Shown here: positions 35,607 through 44,160 of the stretch, piece after piece
How the letters are laid out: each line of letters opens with the position of its first letter
Position numbering within the stretch: position 1 is the stretch's first letter
Assembly: GCF_002206635.1 (NCBI RefSeq)
Contig: NZ_NGUO01000008.1
Span: 87,197-151,196 of the forward strand
Source of the DNA: Polynucleobacter aenigmaticus
GTDB taxonomy: Bacteria > Pseudomonadota > Gammaproteobacteria > Burkholderiales > Burkholderiaceae
Direction of reading: 5' to 3'
Length of the DNA: 64,000 bases
Made by a program: the position numbers and the translations under genes
Notes under the pieces: model-generated
Told to the model about the DNA's origin: nothing
The model's database searches: none
What the model saw: only the letters and a program-made list of their open reading frames with translations

Positions 35607-35984
35607 ATGTCAAAAAAAATATTCCTAGTAGATGACTCAGCGACTATGCTGAGCACTCTTAAAACATCCCTCATGATGAATGGGTTTGAAGTTGATACTG
35701 CCTGCGATGGTGTTGATGCCTTGAGCAAACTAAAGGCAGGCGCATTCAAACCAGACTTGATCATTACGGATGTCAATATGCCCAATATGGATGGCTTAGA
35801 ACTAATTAAAAACCTACGGTCTTTACCAGCCTTTCGTTTTATGCCAATACTCATTTTTACTACAGAGAGTCAATCTGCTAAACGTGAAGAGGGTAAAAAA
35901 TTAGGTGCCACTGGCTGGTTGGTGAAGCCAACTTCCGCTCCAACTCTCGTGGGAATTATTAAGGAAGTGCTTCCTGGGGCTTAA
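35607..35984 (+). CDS. cheY: CheY response regulator (second system)
   Basis: A 125-residue single REC domain with D9/D10, phospho-acceptor D55 (ITDVNMPNMDG), Thr in FTTES and Lys in LVKPTS. It lies 12 bases after the STAS-like gene and 4 bases before the CheZ-like gene, an arrangement similar to cheYZ. Its closest look-alike in the window is the CheY at 54242-54607 (both have GATGWL(V/I)KP). Confidence 0.95.
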   Translation: MSKKIFLVDDSATMLSTLKTSLMMNGFEVDTACDGVDALSKLKAGAFKPDLIITDVNMPNMDGLELIKNLRSLPAFRFMPILIFTTESQSAKREEGKKLGATGWLVKPTSAPTLVGIIKEVLPGA

Positions 35985-35988
35985 TTTT

Positions 35989-36771
35989 ATGGAAATTCAA
36001 AAAAAACTCCATTTCGGCGCACTTCCCAGCTACACCATTTCCCTCGGTGTAGGGATTGTTTTGTCTGTACTTGCTTTTAAGTTGGCGCAAAACTTGCCTG
36101 AGAATTCGATTTTGCCCTATGCAACTGGAGCGATTGTCTTGGTTGGTTTGGCTGTTTATCACATCCTATTTACCCGCTCAATTAATCGGCATATCGAAGA
36201 GGCTATTAAGACTCAGCAGATATGGGATAAAAGTCGTCAGTTAAACGATGAGAACTACAGACGCTTACAAGTTTTTTTAGGCTCTATTCCTGAGTTAAAT
36301 AAGTTGTTAGAGGCTCACTTGGCATTTATTAATGAATCCACTGAAAAAGCTTCTTTAGCCATTATTTCTAAACTTTTCTTGATGGAGGAGCGGGTTGCGC
36401 AAATTTTGAAGGAGTTAGATGGCCAGAAATTGCAGATCCCATCGGCGATCCTGTCACATGAATCTTTTATTGAAATGCGACATGCCATTATTGATATTCT
36501 TTCACATACCCAATTTCAGGATATTAGTAGACAGCAAATTGAAGTAGTGACAAAGGGTCTCGCTCTATGCGCGCAGTACTCTGATGAGGTGGCTCATATT
36601 CTGGACTCAAATAATCCTGAACCTTTGACTACTCCGAATTTACAGAGTGAGTCGATGAAGGCCTTACGTGAGAGCTACACCATGGAAGCGCAGCGTATTG
36701 TGCACTTTAATGCTACGGGTGATGACTCTGCATTAGATGTGGCAGGACGCCCGGCGATCGAATTATTTTAA
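35989..36771 (+). CDS. Membrane-anchored CheZ-like phosphatase (putative)
   Basis: A 260-residue protein. Two predicted transmembrane helices lie at about 15-32 and 43-62, followed by a long helical cytoplasmic part. Near residues 174-188 it has HTQFQDISRQQIEVV, which matches the CheZ active-site region ([15 protein letters not shown] in the CheZ of this window), including the catalytic Asp178 and Gln182 in DxxxQ. It directly follows cheY. It lacks the C-terminal CheY-binding peptide of CheZ (DDLLDSFGF) and ends AIELF. I infer a membrane-tethered phosphatase for the CheY proteins of this operon. Sequence identity outside the motif is low. Confidence 0.65.
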   Translation: MEIQKKLHFGALPSYTISLGVGIVLSVLAFKLAQNLPENSILPYATGAIVLVGLAVYHILFTRSINRHIEEAIKTQQIWDKSRQLNDENYRRLQVFLGSIPELNKLLEAHLAFINESTEKASLAIISKLFLMEERVAQILKELDGQKLQIPSAILSHESFIEMRHAIIDILSHTQFQDISRQQIEVVTKGLALCAQYSDEVAHILDSNNPEPLTTPNLQSESMKALRESYTMEAQRIVHFNATGDDSALDVAGRPAIELF

Positions 36772-36780
36772 GAGTGGTTT

Positions 36781-37569
36781 GTGTTTAAGCTCGTCATATC
36801 GAATCGCAAAGGCGGTACAGGAAAGACAACTGTATCGGTCAATTTAGCCGCAGAGCTTGCGGCTATTGGTAAGAGGGTGCTTCTGATTGACTTGGACTCT
36901 CAAGGACATTGCGCGGTAGGTTTAGGTTTGAAATTGACTTCAGATTCACCGACCATTCATGATCTTTTTTCTAAGCCTGGAACACCTCTATCAAAAACCA
37001 TTCATATTACTAATTTTGCTAATTTAAGTATCGCCCCAGCAGATACCTTATTTGAGCATGGTAGTGGACTGCGAGACCCTCGCTTATTGGTTAATAGCTT
37101 CGCCGAACTGGAGCTAGCCTCTAGTTATGATGTGGTGATTATGGATACACCGCCGTCGCATGACGTTCTCTTATTAAACGCATTGACAGCAGCTAATTTC
37201 ATTCTGGTTCCGTTTGTCCCTCACCCACTGTCATACGAAGGATTGCGACAGCTGATGCGAGTACTATTTAAGGTAATTTCTCGAGAAAATCGAACATTAA
37301 AGATTGCCGGTTTTTTACCGATTATGAGCTCTCAGAAAGTTCGTCAACATCATGCCACTAAGGGGGATGTCAGTAGGCAATTCGGAGCCTCGAGGGTCTT
37401 ACGGGGTATTCGCAATGACATTGCTCTTGCTGAGGCATTTGCTGTAGGAAAGCCGATCCGCTATCATTCGCCTAAAAGTCGTGGCGCAAAAGATTTTGCT
37501 GATTTGGCTCAAGGCATATTAGACTTAATCGAAGCTAGACAAGCCATCTCCATTAACCAAATCCTTTAG
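36781..37569 (+). CDS. ParA/MinD-type ATPase, probable array-positioning protein
   Basis: A 262-residue P-loop ATPase with the deviant Walker A KGGTGKTT (residues 10-17, signature Lys10 and Lys15), the switch segment LLIDLDSQGH, and Walker B VVIMDTPPSHD. No parB or centromere-like repeats are seen beside it, so plasmid or chromosome partition is unlikely. ParA homologues at the end of che operons (PpfA of Rhodobacter, ParC of Vibrio) distribute chemosensory arrays. This gene closes the operon of the soluble receptor, fitting that role. The start codon is GTG, 9 bases after the CheZ-like gene. Confidence 0.9.
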   Translation: MFKLVISNRKGGTGKTTVSVNLAAELAAIGKRVLLIDLDSQGHCAVGLGLKLTSDSPTIHDLFSKPGTPLSKTIHITNFANLSIAPADTLFEHGSGLRDPRLLVNSFAELELASSYDVVIMDTPPSHDVLLLNALTAANFILVPFVPHPLSYEGLRQLMRVLFKVISRENRTLKIAGFLPIMSSQKVRQHHATKGDVSRQFGASRVLRGIRNDIALAEAFAVGKPIRYHSPKSRGAKDFADLAQGILDLIEARQAISINQIL

Positions 37570-37663
37570 GGAAAAAATCTGCTCCCATTTTTTTTGGGGT
37601 TGGTTGAGGGATAGAGCGCCAAAAAGAGGTCCCTAAACTTGAAGAGGGGGTGGGCTCTTAGAT

Positions 37664-38464
37664 CTACTCCCCCTTTGTTTGCAGCAAATCCGACCCTGGC
37701 TGCTCAGCTTTATCTCGCAAAATCATGATGGAAACTCTGCGATTGCTCGCCTTGCTCTCAGCGGTATCGTTTGAGGCGATTGGCCGAGATGCCCCAAAGC
37801 CGCTTGCGCTTAGGCGGTCTTCGCTAATACCTTTTTGAGAAAAGACATTGAGAACGGTTGTGGCACGAATTGCAGAAAGCTCCCAGTTGGATGGAAATGA
37901 TTTGTTTTTAATTGGAGCATTGTCTGTATGCCCTTCAATTGCAATAGATTGGCCACTATTTAGGAGTATGGGTGCGATTTGCTCTAAGGTGTCCAAGCCT
38001 TCTGTATTGGCGATTTTGGTGGACCCAGGATTAAAGAGGTAGCTGTCTTTAATGTCGATACGGATCCCTCTCGGGGTTTGTGATACTCCAATTTTCCCGG
38101 CAAGAATGAGAGGCTTTAGAGCCTTAGTTAGGTCTTTTTCCATCTTGATCAATGCGAGATTGTTTTTTGATTTAGAGGAGAGGATGGGATCGATTATTGC
38201 GGGAATTTTACTGATTTGCTTATCTTTAAACTCTGAATTCTCGGTCGAACCCCCAGGTTCTTTATTGTCAAGTGATTTACTTTTAGTAGGATTGAAGGCG
38301 CTATTCATGGAGCTAGATAATTGACTATATTTGCTTTGATTGACCGAAGAGCTCGAGTACATCACCACAAAAAAGGCAAACAATAAGGTAATAAAGTCGG
38401 AATACGATACAAGCCACCGATCATGGTGCTCTATCTCTTCTGGTTGCCGAACTCTTCGCTTCAT
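37664..38464 (-). CDS. motD: Stator protein MotD (MotB family, second stator)
   Basis: A 266-residue MotB-type protein: cytoplasmic N-terminus, one transmembrane helix with proton-binding Asp23 (SYSDFITLLFAFFVVMYSS), a linker, and an OmpA-like peptidoglycan-binding domain (SIAIEGHTDNAPI, NWELSAIRATTVLNVF, ASNRRVSIMIL). It pairs with the MotA-type protein 7 bases upstream. The flhG-fliA-motC-motD order matches the MotCD locus of pseudomonads. The aspartate indicates H+ rather than Na+ coupling only weakly. Confidence 0.93.
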   Translation of the reverse strand: MKRRVRQPEEIEHHDRWLVSYSDFITLLFAFFVVMYSSSSVNQSKYSQLSSSMNSAFNPTKSKSLDNKEPGGSTENSEFKDKQISKIPAIIDPILSSKSKNNLALIKMEKDLTKALKPLILAGKIGVSQTPRGIRIDIKDSYLFNPGSTKIANTEGLDTLEQIAPILLNSGQSIAIEGHTDNAPIKNKSFPSNWELSAIRATTVLNVFSQKGISEDRLSASGFGASRPIASNDTAESKASNRRVSIMILRDKAEQPGSDLLQTKGE

Positions 38465-38471
38465 TGCCGAC

Positions 38472-39212
38472 TTAGATTAAGTATCCAGAAAGACGCTCAT
38501 CAATAATGATAGTGTGTTCGCCATTAGCTATCGATGAGAGGGAATCGATAATCATTTCATATCTTGAAACCTCAGTTTGGGTAATCCCTTTTAACTTATT
38601 GGCAATTGGTATAAAAACAAGATTAGCTAAACCTACACCGTAGATAGTTGCTACAAAAGCAACTGCAATACCGCTACCAAGCATCGCTGGATCAGCTAGA
38701 TTTTCCATGACGTGAATGAGCCCAATGACCGCCGCCAAGATGCCAATGGTAGGGGCATAGCTTCCTGCAGAATCCCATACTTTAATTGCGCTACGCTGAT
38801 TCACTTCGTATTGATGTAATTCGTTCTCACAAATATCACGGATGGTTTGAGGGGCTATTCCATCAATCACTAGGCGTAGACATTTTTGGGTTAGAGGATC
38901 TGGCTCATCATCTAAAAAGCGCTCTAAGTGGAGCGTGCCTTCTTTTCGGGCTACTGAGCTCCACATAGAAATGCGATGTGCAATCTCCAAGCGATTATCG
39001 ACTGGGTTGATAAAAATCCAGCGAATTTGATTTAGGGCGCTAAGGAAATTGGCGGACTTGCTTTGCAATAAAACCGCCCCGAACGTTCCGAAAACAACAA
39101 TCACAAATGCTGAGGGCTGTAGAAGGGACGAAAGTTTTCCGCCATCAATGGATTGGCCAATAAAAATACCTAGTAGTGCGAGGGTTAAACCGCCTATGCT
39201 GGCCCAGTCCAT
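38472..39212 (-). CDS. motC: Stator protein MotC (MotA family, second stator)
   Basis: A 246-residue MotA/ExbB-type protein with four transmembrane helices (GLTLALLGIFIGQSIDGG; SYAPTIGILAAVIGLIHVME; GSGIAVAFVATIYGVGLANL). It has the conserved prolines of the channel. It overlaps fliA by 19 bases. Together with MotD it forms a second stator besides MotAB (54699-56533). Confidence 0.94.
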   Translation of the reverse strand: MDWASIGGLTLALLGIFIGQSIDGGKLSSLLQPSAFVIVVFGTFGAVLLQSKSANFLSALNQIRWIFINPVDNRLEIAHRISMWSSVARKEGTLHLERFLDDEPDPLTQKCLRLVIDGIAPQTIRDICENELHQYEVNQRSAIKVWDSAGSYAPTIGILAAVIGLIHVMENLADPAMLGSGIAVAFVATIYGVGLANLVFIPIANKLKGITQTEVSRYEMIIDSLSSIANGEHTIIIDERLSGYLI

Positions 39213-39928
39213 AATTGCTCTTTAAGTATTGAGCGTATCCGGGCCACTGCTTGGCTATGCAGTTGGGATACGCGCGATTCAGTCACATTCATGACGGCGC
39301 CAATTTCTTTCAAATTTAGTTCTTGCTCGTAATACAGTCCCATCAGTAATTTTTCACGTTCAGGTAGCTTATCCACGGCATCTTTAAGGGCACCCTTAAA
39401 GCCCCTTGCGAGCAATACATTGATCACATCGCTCGAGTCATTTTTGACATGGCGATCTAAAAAATGATCTTCGTCATCCGTTTTTTGAAAATCCTCAAAG
39501 TAAATAAGTTGATGGCCACCACATTCGGTAAGAAGTTGGTGGTAGTCGCTAATGCTGATTTTTAATTGCATTGCGACTTCTGACTCAGTGGGCGCTCTGC
39601 CCAAGCGTTGTTGTAGCCCATGTATAGCCTTTTCTACATCACGCATTTGCTTTCTAATGCCTCTTGGCAACCAATCCGCACTTCGTAATTCATCCATCAT
39701 CGACCCATGAATACGTTGCGATGCATAGGTTTTAAATTGAGCGCCTTTATTTTCCTGATATCGGCTAGCGGCATCAAGCAGACCTATCATGCCGGCCTGG
39801 ATCAGGTCGTCAATCTCTACGCTAGCAGGAAGTTTGGCCTTGACTTGATAGGCCATTTTTTTGACTAGATCGGCATATTGAATGACTATACCTTCAGCAT
39901 CGTTGATCTTGCCCGTAGCCGTATACAT
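39194..39928 (-). CDS. fliA: Flagellar sigma factor FliA (sigma28)
   Basis: A 244-residue sigma70-family group 3 factor. Region 2 (DDLIQAGMIGLLDAASRYQE, FKTYASQRIHGSMMDELRSA), region 3 and region 4 (LKEIGAVMNVTESRVSQLHS) are complete. It directs late flagellar genes from TAAA-N15-GCCGATAA promoters, several of which are visible in this window, and is inhibited by FlgM. It is co-transcribed with flhF-flhG (8-base gap) and motC. Confidence 0.98.
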   Translation of the reverse strand: MYTATGKINDAEGIVIQYADLVKKMAYQVKAKLPASVEIDDLIQAGMIGLLDAASRYQENKGAQFKTYASQRIHGSMMDELRSADWLPRGIRKQMRDVEKAIHGLQQRLGRAPTESEVAMQLKISISDYHQLLTECGGHQLIYFEDFQKTDDEDHFLDRHVKNDSSDVINVLLARGFKGALKDAVDKLPEREKLLMGLYYEQELNLKEIGAVMNVTESRVSQLHSQAVARIRSILKEQLWTGPA

Positions 39929-39936
39929 AGATGACC

Positions 39937-40755
39937 TTATTTAGCGGTAAGGCTGTATGGATAGTTGCTAGGGCCCATGCTAGCGAGTAGCTGCTGGATG
40001 GCAGCGCCCGATGATTGGTTAACGCGGCTTTCAATATTGATTCTTGATGGCCAATTTTCAGTATGTACTTGATGGCTTGGGACAATATTTCCAATAAATT
40101 CTAGAGGGGTTTGCAAATAAGACAGTGCAACTCGCTCAATATTTTTAAAGACTCTGCGTGAAATGGATTCATTCTCAGCGCTAATGAGTACTCCAAATGG
40201 GCGTGAACCAAGCCCTGACCTCAGTTGCTTAATAATGCCGTACGCACGCTTTATAGATTCAGGCTGGTCATTAAGATGAACCACAATTTCACCTAAATTC
40301 ATAATTCCCAGTAGAGGTGCGCTTTTAGTGGTCACTTCCGCATCAATTAAAACAAGGTCGTAGAGTGCGGCTAATTTTGAGAAATAATCATTAAGATTTG
40401 AAATGAAGGCCACATCTCGTGTATTTCCTTCACTATGCCTTGGGAAAAGACGCAAGCTCGCAAACTGACCAACTTTTTGAGCGGCTAAATTATGTGGCTC
40501 TGTTCCATATAGGAGGTGCTCTACGATCGAGGATTGCGCCCCTAGCTTATAAGCCAATATTTCTTGATTTGAGTTTGCTTTAGCGAAGGTGAGTAGGACA
40601 TTGACACCTTGTTGTGCTAATGCTGTGGCTATATTTGAAAAGACGCCGGACTCATCTTTTTCTCCGGTTGCGGTAATTAAGGAGATGACGCGCTGCTTTG
40701 GGCCATTCATCACTTTGCGCAAGCTATCAGCTTGATCACGTGAAAAATCAAGCAT
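39937..40755 (-). CDS. flhG: FlhG-like flagellar number regulator with degenerate P-loop
   Basis: A MinD/ParA-family protein of about 272 residues between flhF and fliA, the flhG place. The N-terminal DQADSLRKVM helix matches the DQAxxLR motif with which FlhG stimulates the FlhF GTPase. The Walker A loop is lost: where FlhG has SGKGGVGKT the sequence is LITATGEKDESGVFSN, with neither the signature nor the catalytic lysine. The switch II DAPAG-type motif reads DAEVTTK. ATP binding is therefore doubtful, while the FlhF-activating helix is kept. The ATG at 40755 is chosen over a TTG at 40788 because the motif begins right after it. Confidence 0.85.
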   Translation of the reverse strand: MLDFSRDQADSLRKVMNGPKQRVISLITATGEKDESGVFSNIATALAQQGVNVLLTFAKANSNQEILAYKLGAQSSIVEHLLYGTEPHNLAAQKVGQFASLRLFPRHSEGNTRDVAFISNLNDYFSKLAALYDLVLIDAEVTTKSAPLLGIMNLGEIVVHLNDQPESIKRAYGIIKQLRSGLGSRPFGVLISAENESISRRVFKNIERVALSYLQTPLEFIGNIVPSHQVHTENWPSRINIESRVNQSSGAAIQQLLASMGPSNYPYSLTAK

Positions 40756-42085
40756 GGCTAACTCGATATTCTCGTTCGCTATTGGCAACTATGTACGGCA
40801 AATCGTCATCACTGAGACTCGATAGGTCAATGCGACCTCTATTGGTATTGAAAGCCTGAAAAAGAATATCCTCTTTATTCATTAGTTCAATATCCTCAGG
40901 AACTCGTTGACCATTTGTAAGGTAATGCACCTTTAGCTTGTGCTGCATCACGACATTGAGTACGCCACCCAAGGTTACTGCCTCGTCTATTTTGGTAATA
41001 ATGCATCCATCAAAACCTCTACCAAGGTAGGCTTTAGTAACGTCATTCAATGTTTCAATCGCATTACCGGCATTTAGACAGAGTAATTTTTTTATGCGAC
41101 TATCTGCATTAAAGAGCATGGTGAGTTGCTCACTTACCATGGCATCTTTTTGGCTAAGTCCGACTGTATCGATTAATACCGTATGCTTTCCTTTGAATTC
41201 CCGTAGTGCCAACTTGAGATCTGCCTCATCTTTGACTGCATGAACCATCACTCCTAATATCTTGCCGTAAATACGTAGTTGCTCGTGACCACCAATGCGA
41301 TATGCATCAGTGGTGATAAGGGCTAAATTTTCAGGACCATGTTTCATAACATAACGAGCTGCCATTTTTGCTACGGTCGTCGTTTTGCCAACTCCAGTTG
41401 GGCCAAGCAAGGCAAATATGCCGCCAGAATCCAGAATTTCAGCTTCATCACTAATTACTTGTATATTTCTTGAGATCAATTTTTTTGCCCAGGGAAGAGC
41501 TTCACCTTGAGAGTAATCGCTTGGGCATTTATCTGTAATTCGTTTTGCTAAACCAGCGCTAAATCCTGCTGACATCATTGTGCGCAACAATTCTTTTTTT
41601 ACCGGGTTACGGTGTTGTGTAGTGCCCCAAGATATTTCGGTCAGCTGACTTGAGAATAAGTCACGCATTTGACGAATTTCATCGACTACAGCCGCGATTT
41701 CTGGTGTTTTAGATGGCTCATTTTTTTGGGTCAGAGGCCTTGAAGGGGGTACGTCTGCCTGAATAGTTTTACGCAAGCTCGGCTTAATATTAAAAATAGT
41801 AGCTAGTTCCTGGAGCTTTTGAGTATCTACTTTTTTTCTGCTGAAATTGATTGGACTGGCCTGCGTATGAACAATACCCACTTCAAATTGATGCTCTGCT
41901 TTTGCATTAGGGGTTACTTTTGCACTATTGATTAAATGATTCATTTCCTCGCTGTGCATTGCTAATATTTCATTTCCGCCAGCTACCAAGCGGTTTGAGA
42001 TGATGGTGGCATCTTCGCCTAGTTCGTTTCGAACCATGTTCATTGCTTCACGTGAACTTTTGGCCAGGAATCGTTTGATGTTCAT
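40748..42085 (-). CDS. flhF: Flagellar biosynthesis GTPase FlhF
   Basis: A 445-residue SRP-type GTPase that sets flagellar position. It has a basic N-terminal B domain (MNIKRFLAKSSREAMNMVRN), a helical N domain and a G domain with G1 at residues 228-236 (GPTGVGKTT). DTVGLSQKD and TKIDEA mark the later G motifs. It overlaps flhA and flhG. Its presence implies polar flagellation. Confidence 0.97.
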   Translation of the reverse strand: MNIKRFLAKSSREAMNMVRNELGEDATIISNRLVAGGNEILAMHSEEMNHLINSAKVTPNAKAEHQFEVGIVHTQASPINFSRKKVDTQKLQELATIFNIKPSLRKTIQADVPPSRPLTQKNEPSKTPEIAAVVDEIRQMRDLFSSQLTEISWGTTQHRNPVKKELLRTMMSAGFSAGLAKRITDKCPSDYSQGEALPWAKKLISRNIQVISDEAEILDSGGIFALLGPTGVGKTTTVAKMAARYVMKHGPENLALITTDAYRIGGHEQLRIYGKILGVMVHAVKDEADLKLALREFKGKHTVLIDTVGLSQKDAMVSEQLTMLFNADSRIKKLLCLNAGNAIETLNDVTKAYLGRGFDGCIITKIDEAVTLGGVLNVVMQHKLKVHYLTNGQRVPEDIELMNKEDILFQAFNTNRGRIDLSSLSDDDLPYIVANSEREYRVSHA

Positions 42086-44160
42086 GCTGCACCTCCAATG
42101 AGATTAGTAACGCGGATTGTTTTTGAATCTGGTAATTCTTCATGAGAAAGTACGCGCAAGTTTGGGATGACGCGTCTTAGAAATTTAGCCAAAGTAGTTC
42201 GCAATGGCGCTGCCACTAATAGCACTGGAGTAAACCCCATCTGCTCTTGTAGTCGTGAGGCTTGCTCTGCTTGTCGAGCTAATGTTTGGGCAAGGCCAGG
42301 CTCAATAGAGCTTCCCTCATTATTGTTTTGCATTGCTTGCATGAGTAGGCGCTCTAATCCGTTATCTAATGAGATAACAGACATTTCATTAGTATTTGGA
42401 AATAGCTGCTGCACAATAGCTCTGCCAAGGCGGATGCGTACCTTGCTAGTCAGCTCGGTAGCATCTTGGATTTGATGTGCATTTTCTGATAAGGCTTCCA
42501 CGATGGTACGCATATCCCGAATGGGTACACCTTCCACCAGCAAGTTTTGCAATACTTTTTGTAAAGTTCCAAGGGGGAGCATTTTGGGTATGAAGTCTTC
42601 TGCAAGCTTGGGAGACTCTTTGGCAAGCATATCCATCAACTGCTGCACTTCTTGCCGTCCTAGTAGTTCAGAGGCATTCATGCCAATAACGTGATTGAGG
42701 TGAGTGGCAATCACCGTACTGGCATCCACCACGGTATACCCCATACTTTGTGCTTGTTCACGCATCTTGTTATCAATCCAGGTGGCTGGCAAGCCAAATG
42801 CGGGATCAGTTGTGACTGGGCCAGGGAGTTGCCCTTGCACAAAGCCGGGATTAATAGCTAGGAACTGACCGTTAAATGATTCACCGGAGGCTAGCTCGAC
42901 CCCCTTTAGCTTGATGCTGTAGGCGTTTGGTTTTAATTCTAAGTTATCGCAAATGTGTACTGCTGACGTAAGAAAACCGACATCTTGTGCAAATTTTTTG
43001 CGCAAGGCTTTAATGCGCTTTAATAAATCCCCGCCTTGATTAATATCAACTAAGGGCACCAATCTAAAGCCCACCTCTAGACCCAAAATATCTACTGGGA
43101 CTACATCACTCCAGGTGGCTTCTTTGCCTTCAGGGGCGGGCTCTGTCATTGTTATATCACTGGCTATAGCCATCTTCCGTTCTTGTTTTTCAGTTAAATA
43201 TGAGATTCCGTAGAGAAGGGCGGCCAATAAAATAAAGGCTAAATGCGGCATCCCGGGTATAAGGCCCATCCCGCCAAGGATGACGGCCGTAGCCTTCAAT
43301 ACCTTCGGGTTTGAAAATAATTGCTTGGTGAGCTGCGTCCCTAGATCTTGACTATTGCCAACGCGTGAAACAACCACACCAGCAGCAACGGAAATAATCA
43401 GTGAGGGAATTTGGGCAACCAAACCATCGCCGATGGCCAGCAAGGTGTAGTTCTTTACGGCTTCCGTAAAACTCAGATTATGTTGAACAACACCCACAAT
43501 CAGACCGCCCAGAATATTGATGATGATTACGAGAATGCCGGCAATCGCATCACCTCGGACGTATTTACTGGCTCCATCCATGGCGCCATAGAATTCTGCT
43601 TCCTGCCCAACTTCGGTACGGCGTTTACGTGCATCATCTTCACCGATGAGGCCAGCATTTAAATCAGCATCAATGGCCATCTGTTTACCGGGCATTGCAT
43701 CTAAGGTAAATCGAGCTCCTACTTCAGCAATGCGGCCAGCACCCTTGGTGATTACCGTAAAATTGACAATGGTCAGAATGATAAAAACTACGATACCTAC
43801 GGTGTAGTTGCCACCAATCAAAACATGGCCAAATGCCTCAATGACCTTGCCGGCAGCATCGGGACCATTGTGGCCTTCTGTCAGAACCACACGTGTGGAT
43901 GCCACGTTGAGCGAAAGGCGCAACAATGTGGTTACCAATAGAACGGTTGGAAAGGCTAAGAAATCGAGTGGTTTTGAGGTTTGCAGACCAATTAATAGCA
44001 CCATGATGGATAGTGCAATATTGAATGTAAATAGAATATCTAGTGCGATTGCTGGTAAAGGCAAAATCATCATCGACAACAAAAGTACGATGATTAATGG
44101 GCCAGCTAGTAACTTGGTATTCAGTTTTTCTGTCCATGCACTAAATGCAATATTACTCAT
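42082..44160 (-). CDS. flhA: Flagellar export gate protein FlhA
   Basis: A 692-residue export-gate protein. N-terminal region with about eight transmembrane helices, the FHIPEP-type cytoplasmic loop (GRIAEVGARFTLDAMPGKQM, IDADLNAGLIGEDDARKRR), and a C-terminal cytoplasmic nonameric ring for chaperone-substrate docking. Length is typical. ATGA overlap with flhB upstream and flhF downstream. Confidence 0.98.
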   Translation of the reverse strand: MSNIAFSAWTEKLNTKLLAGPLIIVLLLSMMILPLPAIALDILFTFNIALSIMVLLIGLQTSKPLDFLAFPTVLLVTTLLRLSLNVASTRVVLTEGHNGPDAAGKVIEAFGHVLIGGNYTVGIVVFIILTIVNFTVITKGAGRIAEVGARFTLDAMPGKQMAIDADLNAGLIGEDDARKRRTEVGQEAEFYGAMDGASKYVRGDAIAGILVIIINILGGLIVGVVQHNLSFTEAVKNYTLLAIGDGLVAQIPSLIISVAAGVVVSRVGNSQDLGTQLTKQLFSNPKVLKATAVILGGMGLIPGMPHLAFILLAALLYGISYLTEKQERKMAIASDITMTEPAPEGKEATWSDVVPVDILGLEVGFRLVPLVDINQGGDLLKRIKALRKKFAQDVGFLTSAVHICDNLELKPNAYSIKLKGVELASGESFNGQFLAINPGFVQGQLPGPVTTDPAFGLPATWIDNKMREQAQSMGYTVVDASTVIATHLNHVIGMNASELLGRQEVQQLMDMLAKESPKLAEDFIPKMLPLGTLQKVLQNLLVEGVPIRDMRTIVEALSENAHQIQDATELTSKVRIRLGRAIVQQLFPNTNEMSVISLDNGLERLLMQAMQNNNEGSSIEPGLAQTLARQAEQASRLQEQMGFTPVLLVAAPLRTTLAKFLRRVIPNLRVLSHEELPDSKTIRVTNLIGGAA

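Noticed and set aside
36781..37569. Plasmid or chromosome partition ParA
   Set aside because: There is no parB or parS-like repeat beside it and it is co-transcribed with a chemosensory operon. An array-positioning role is simpler.
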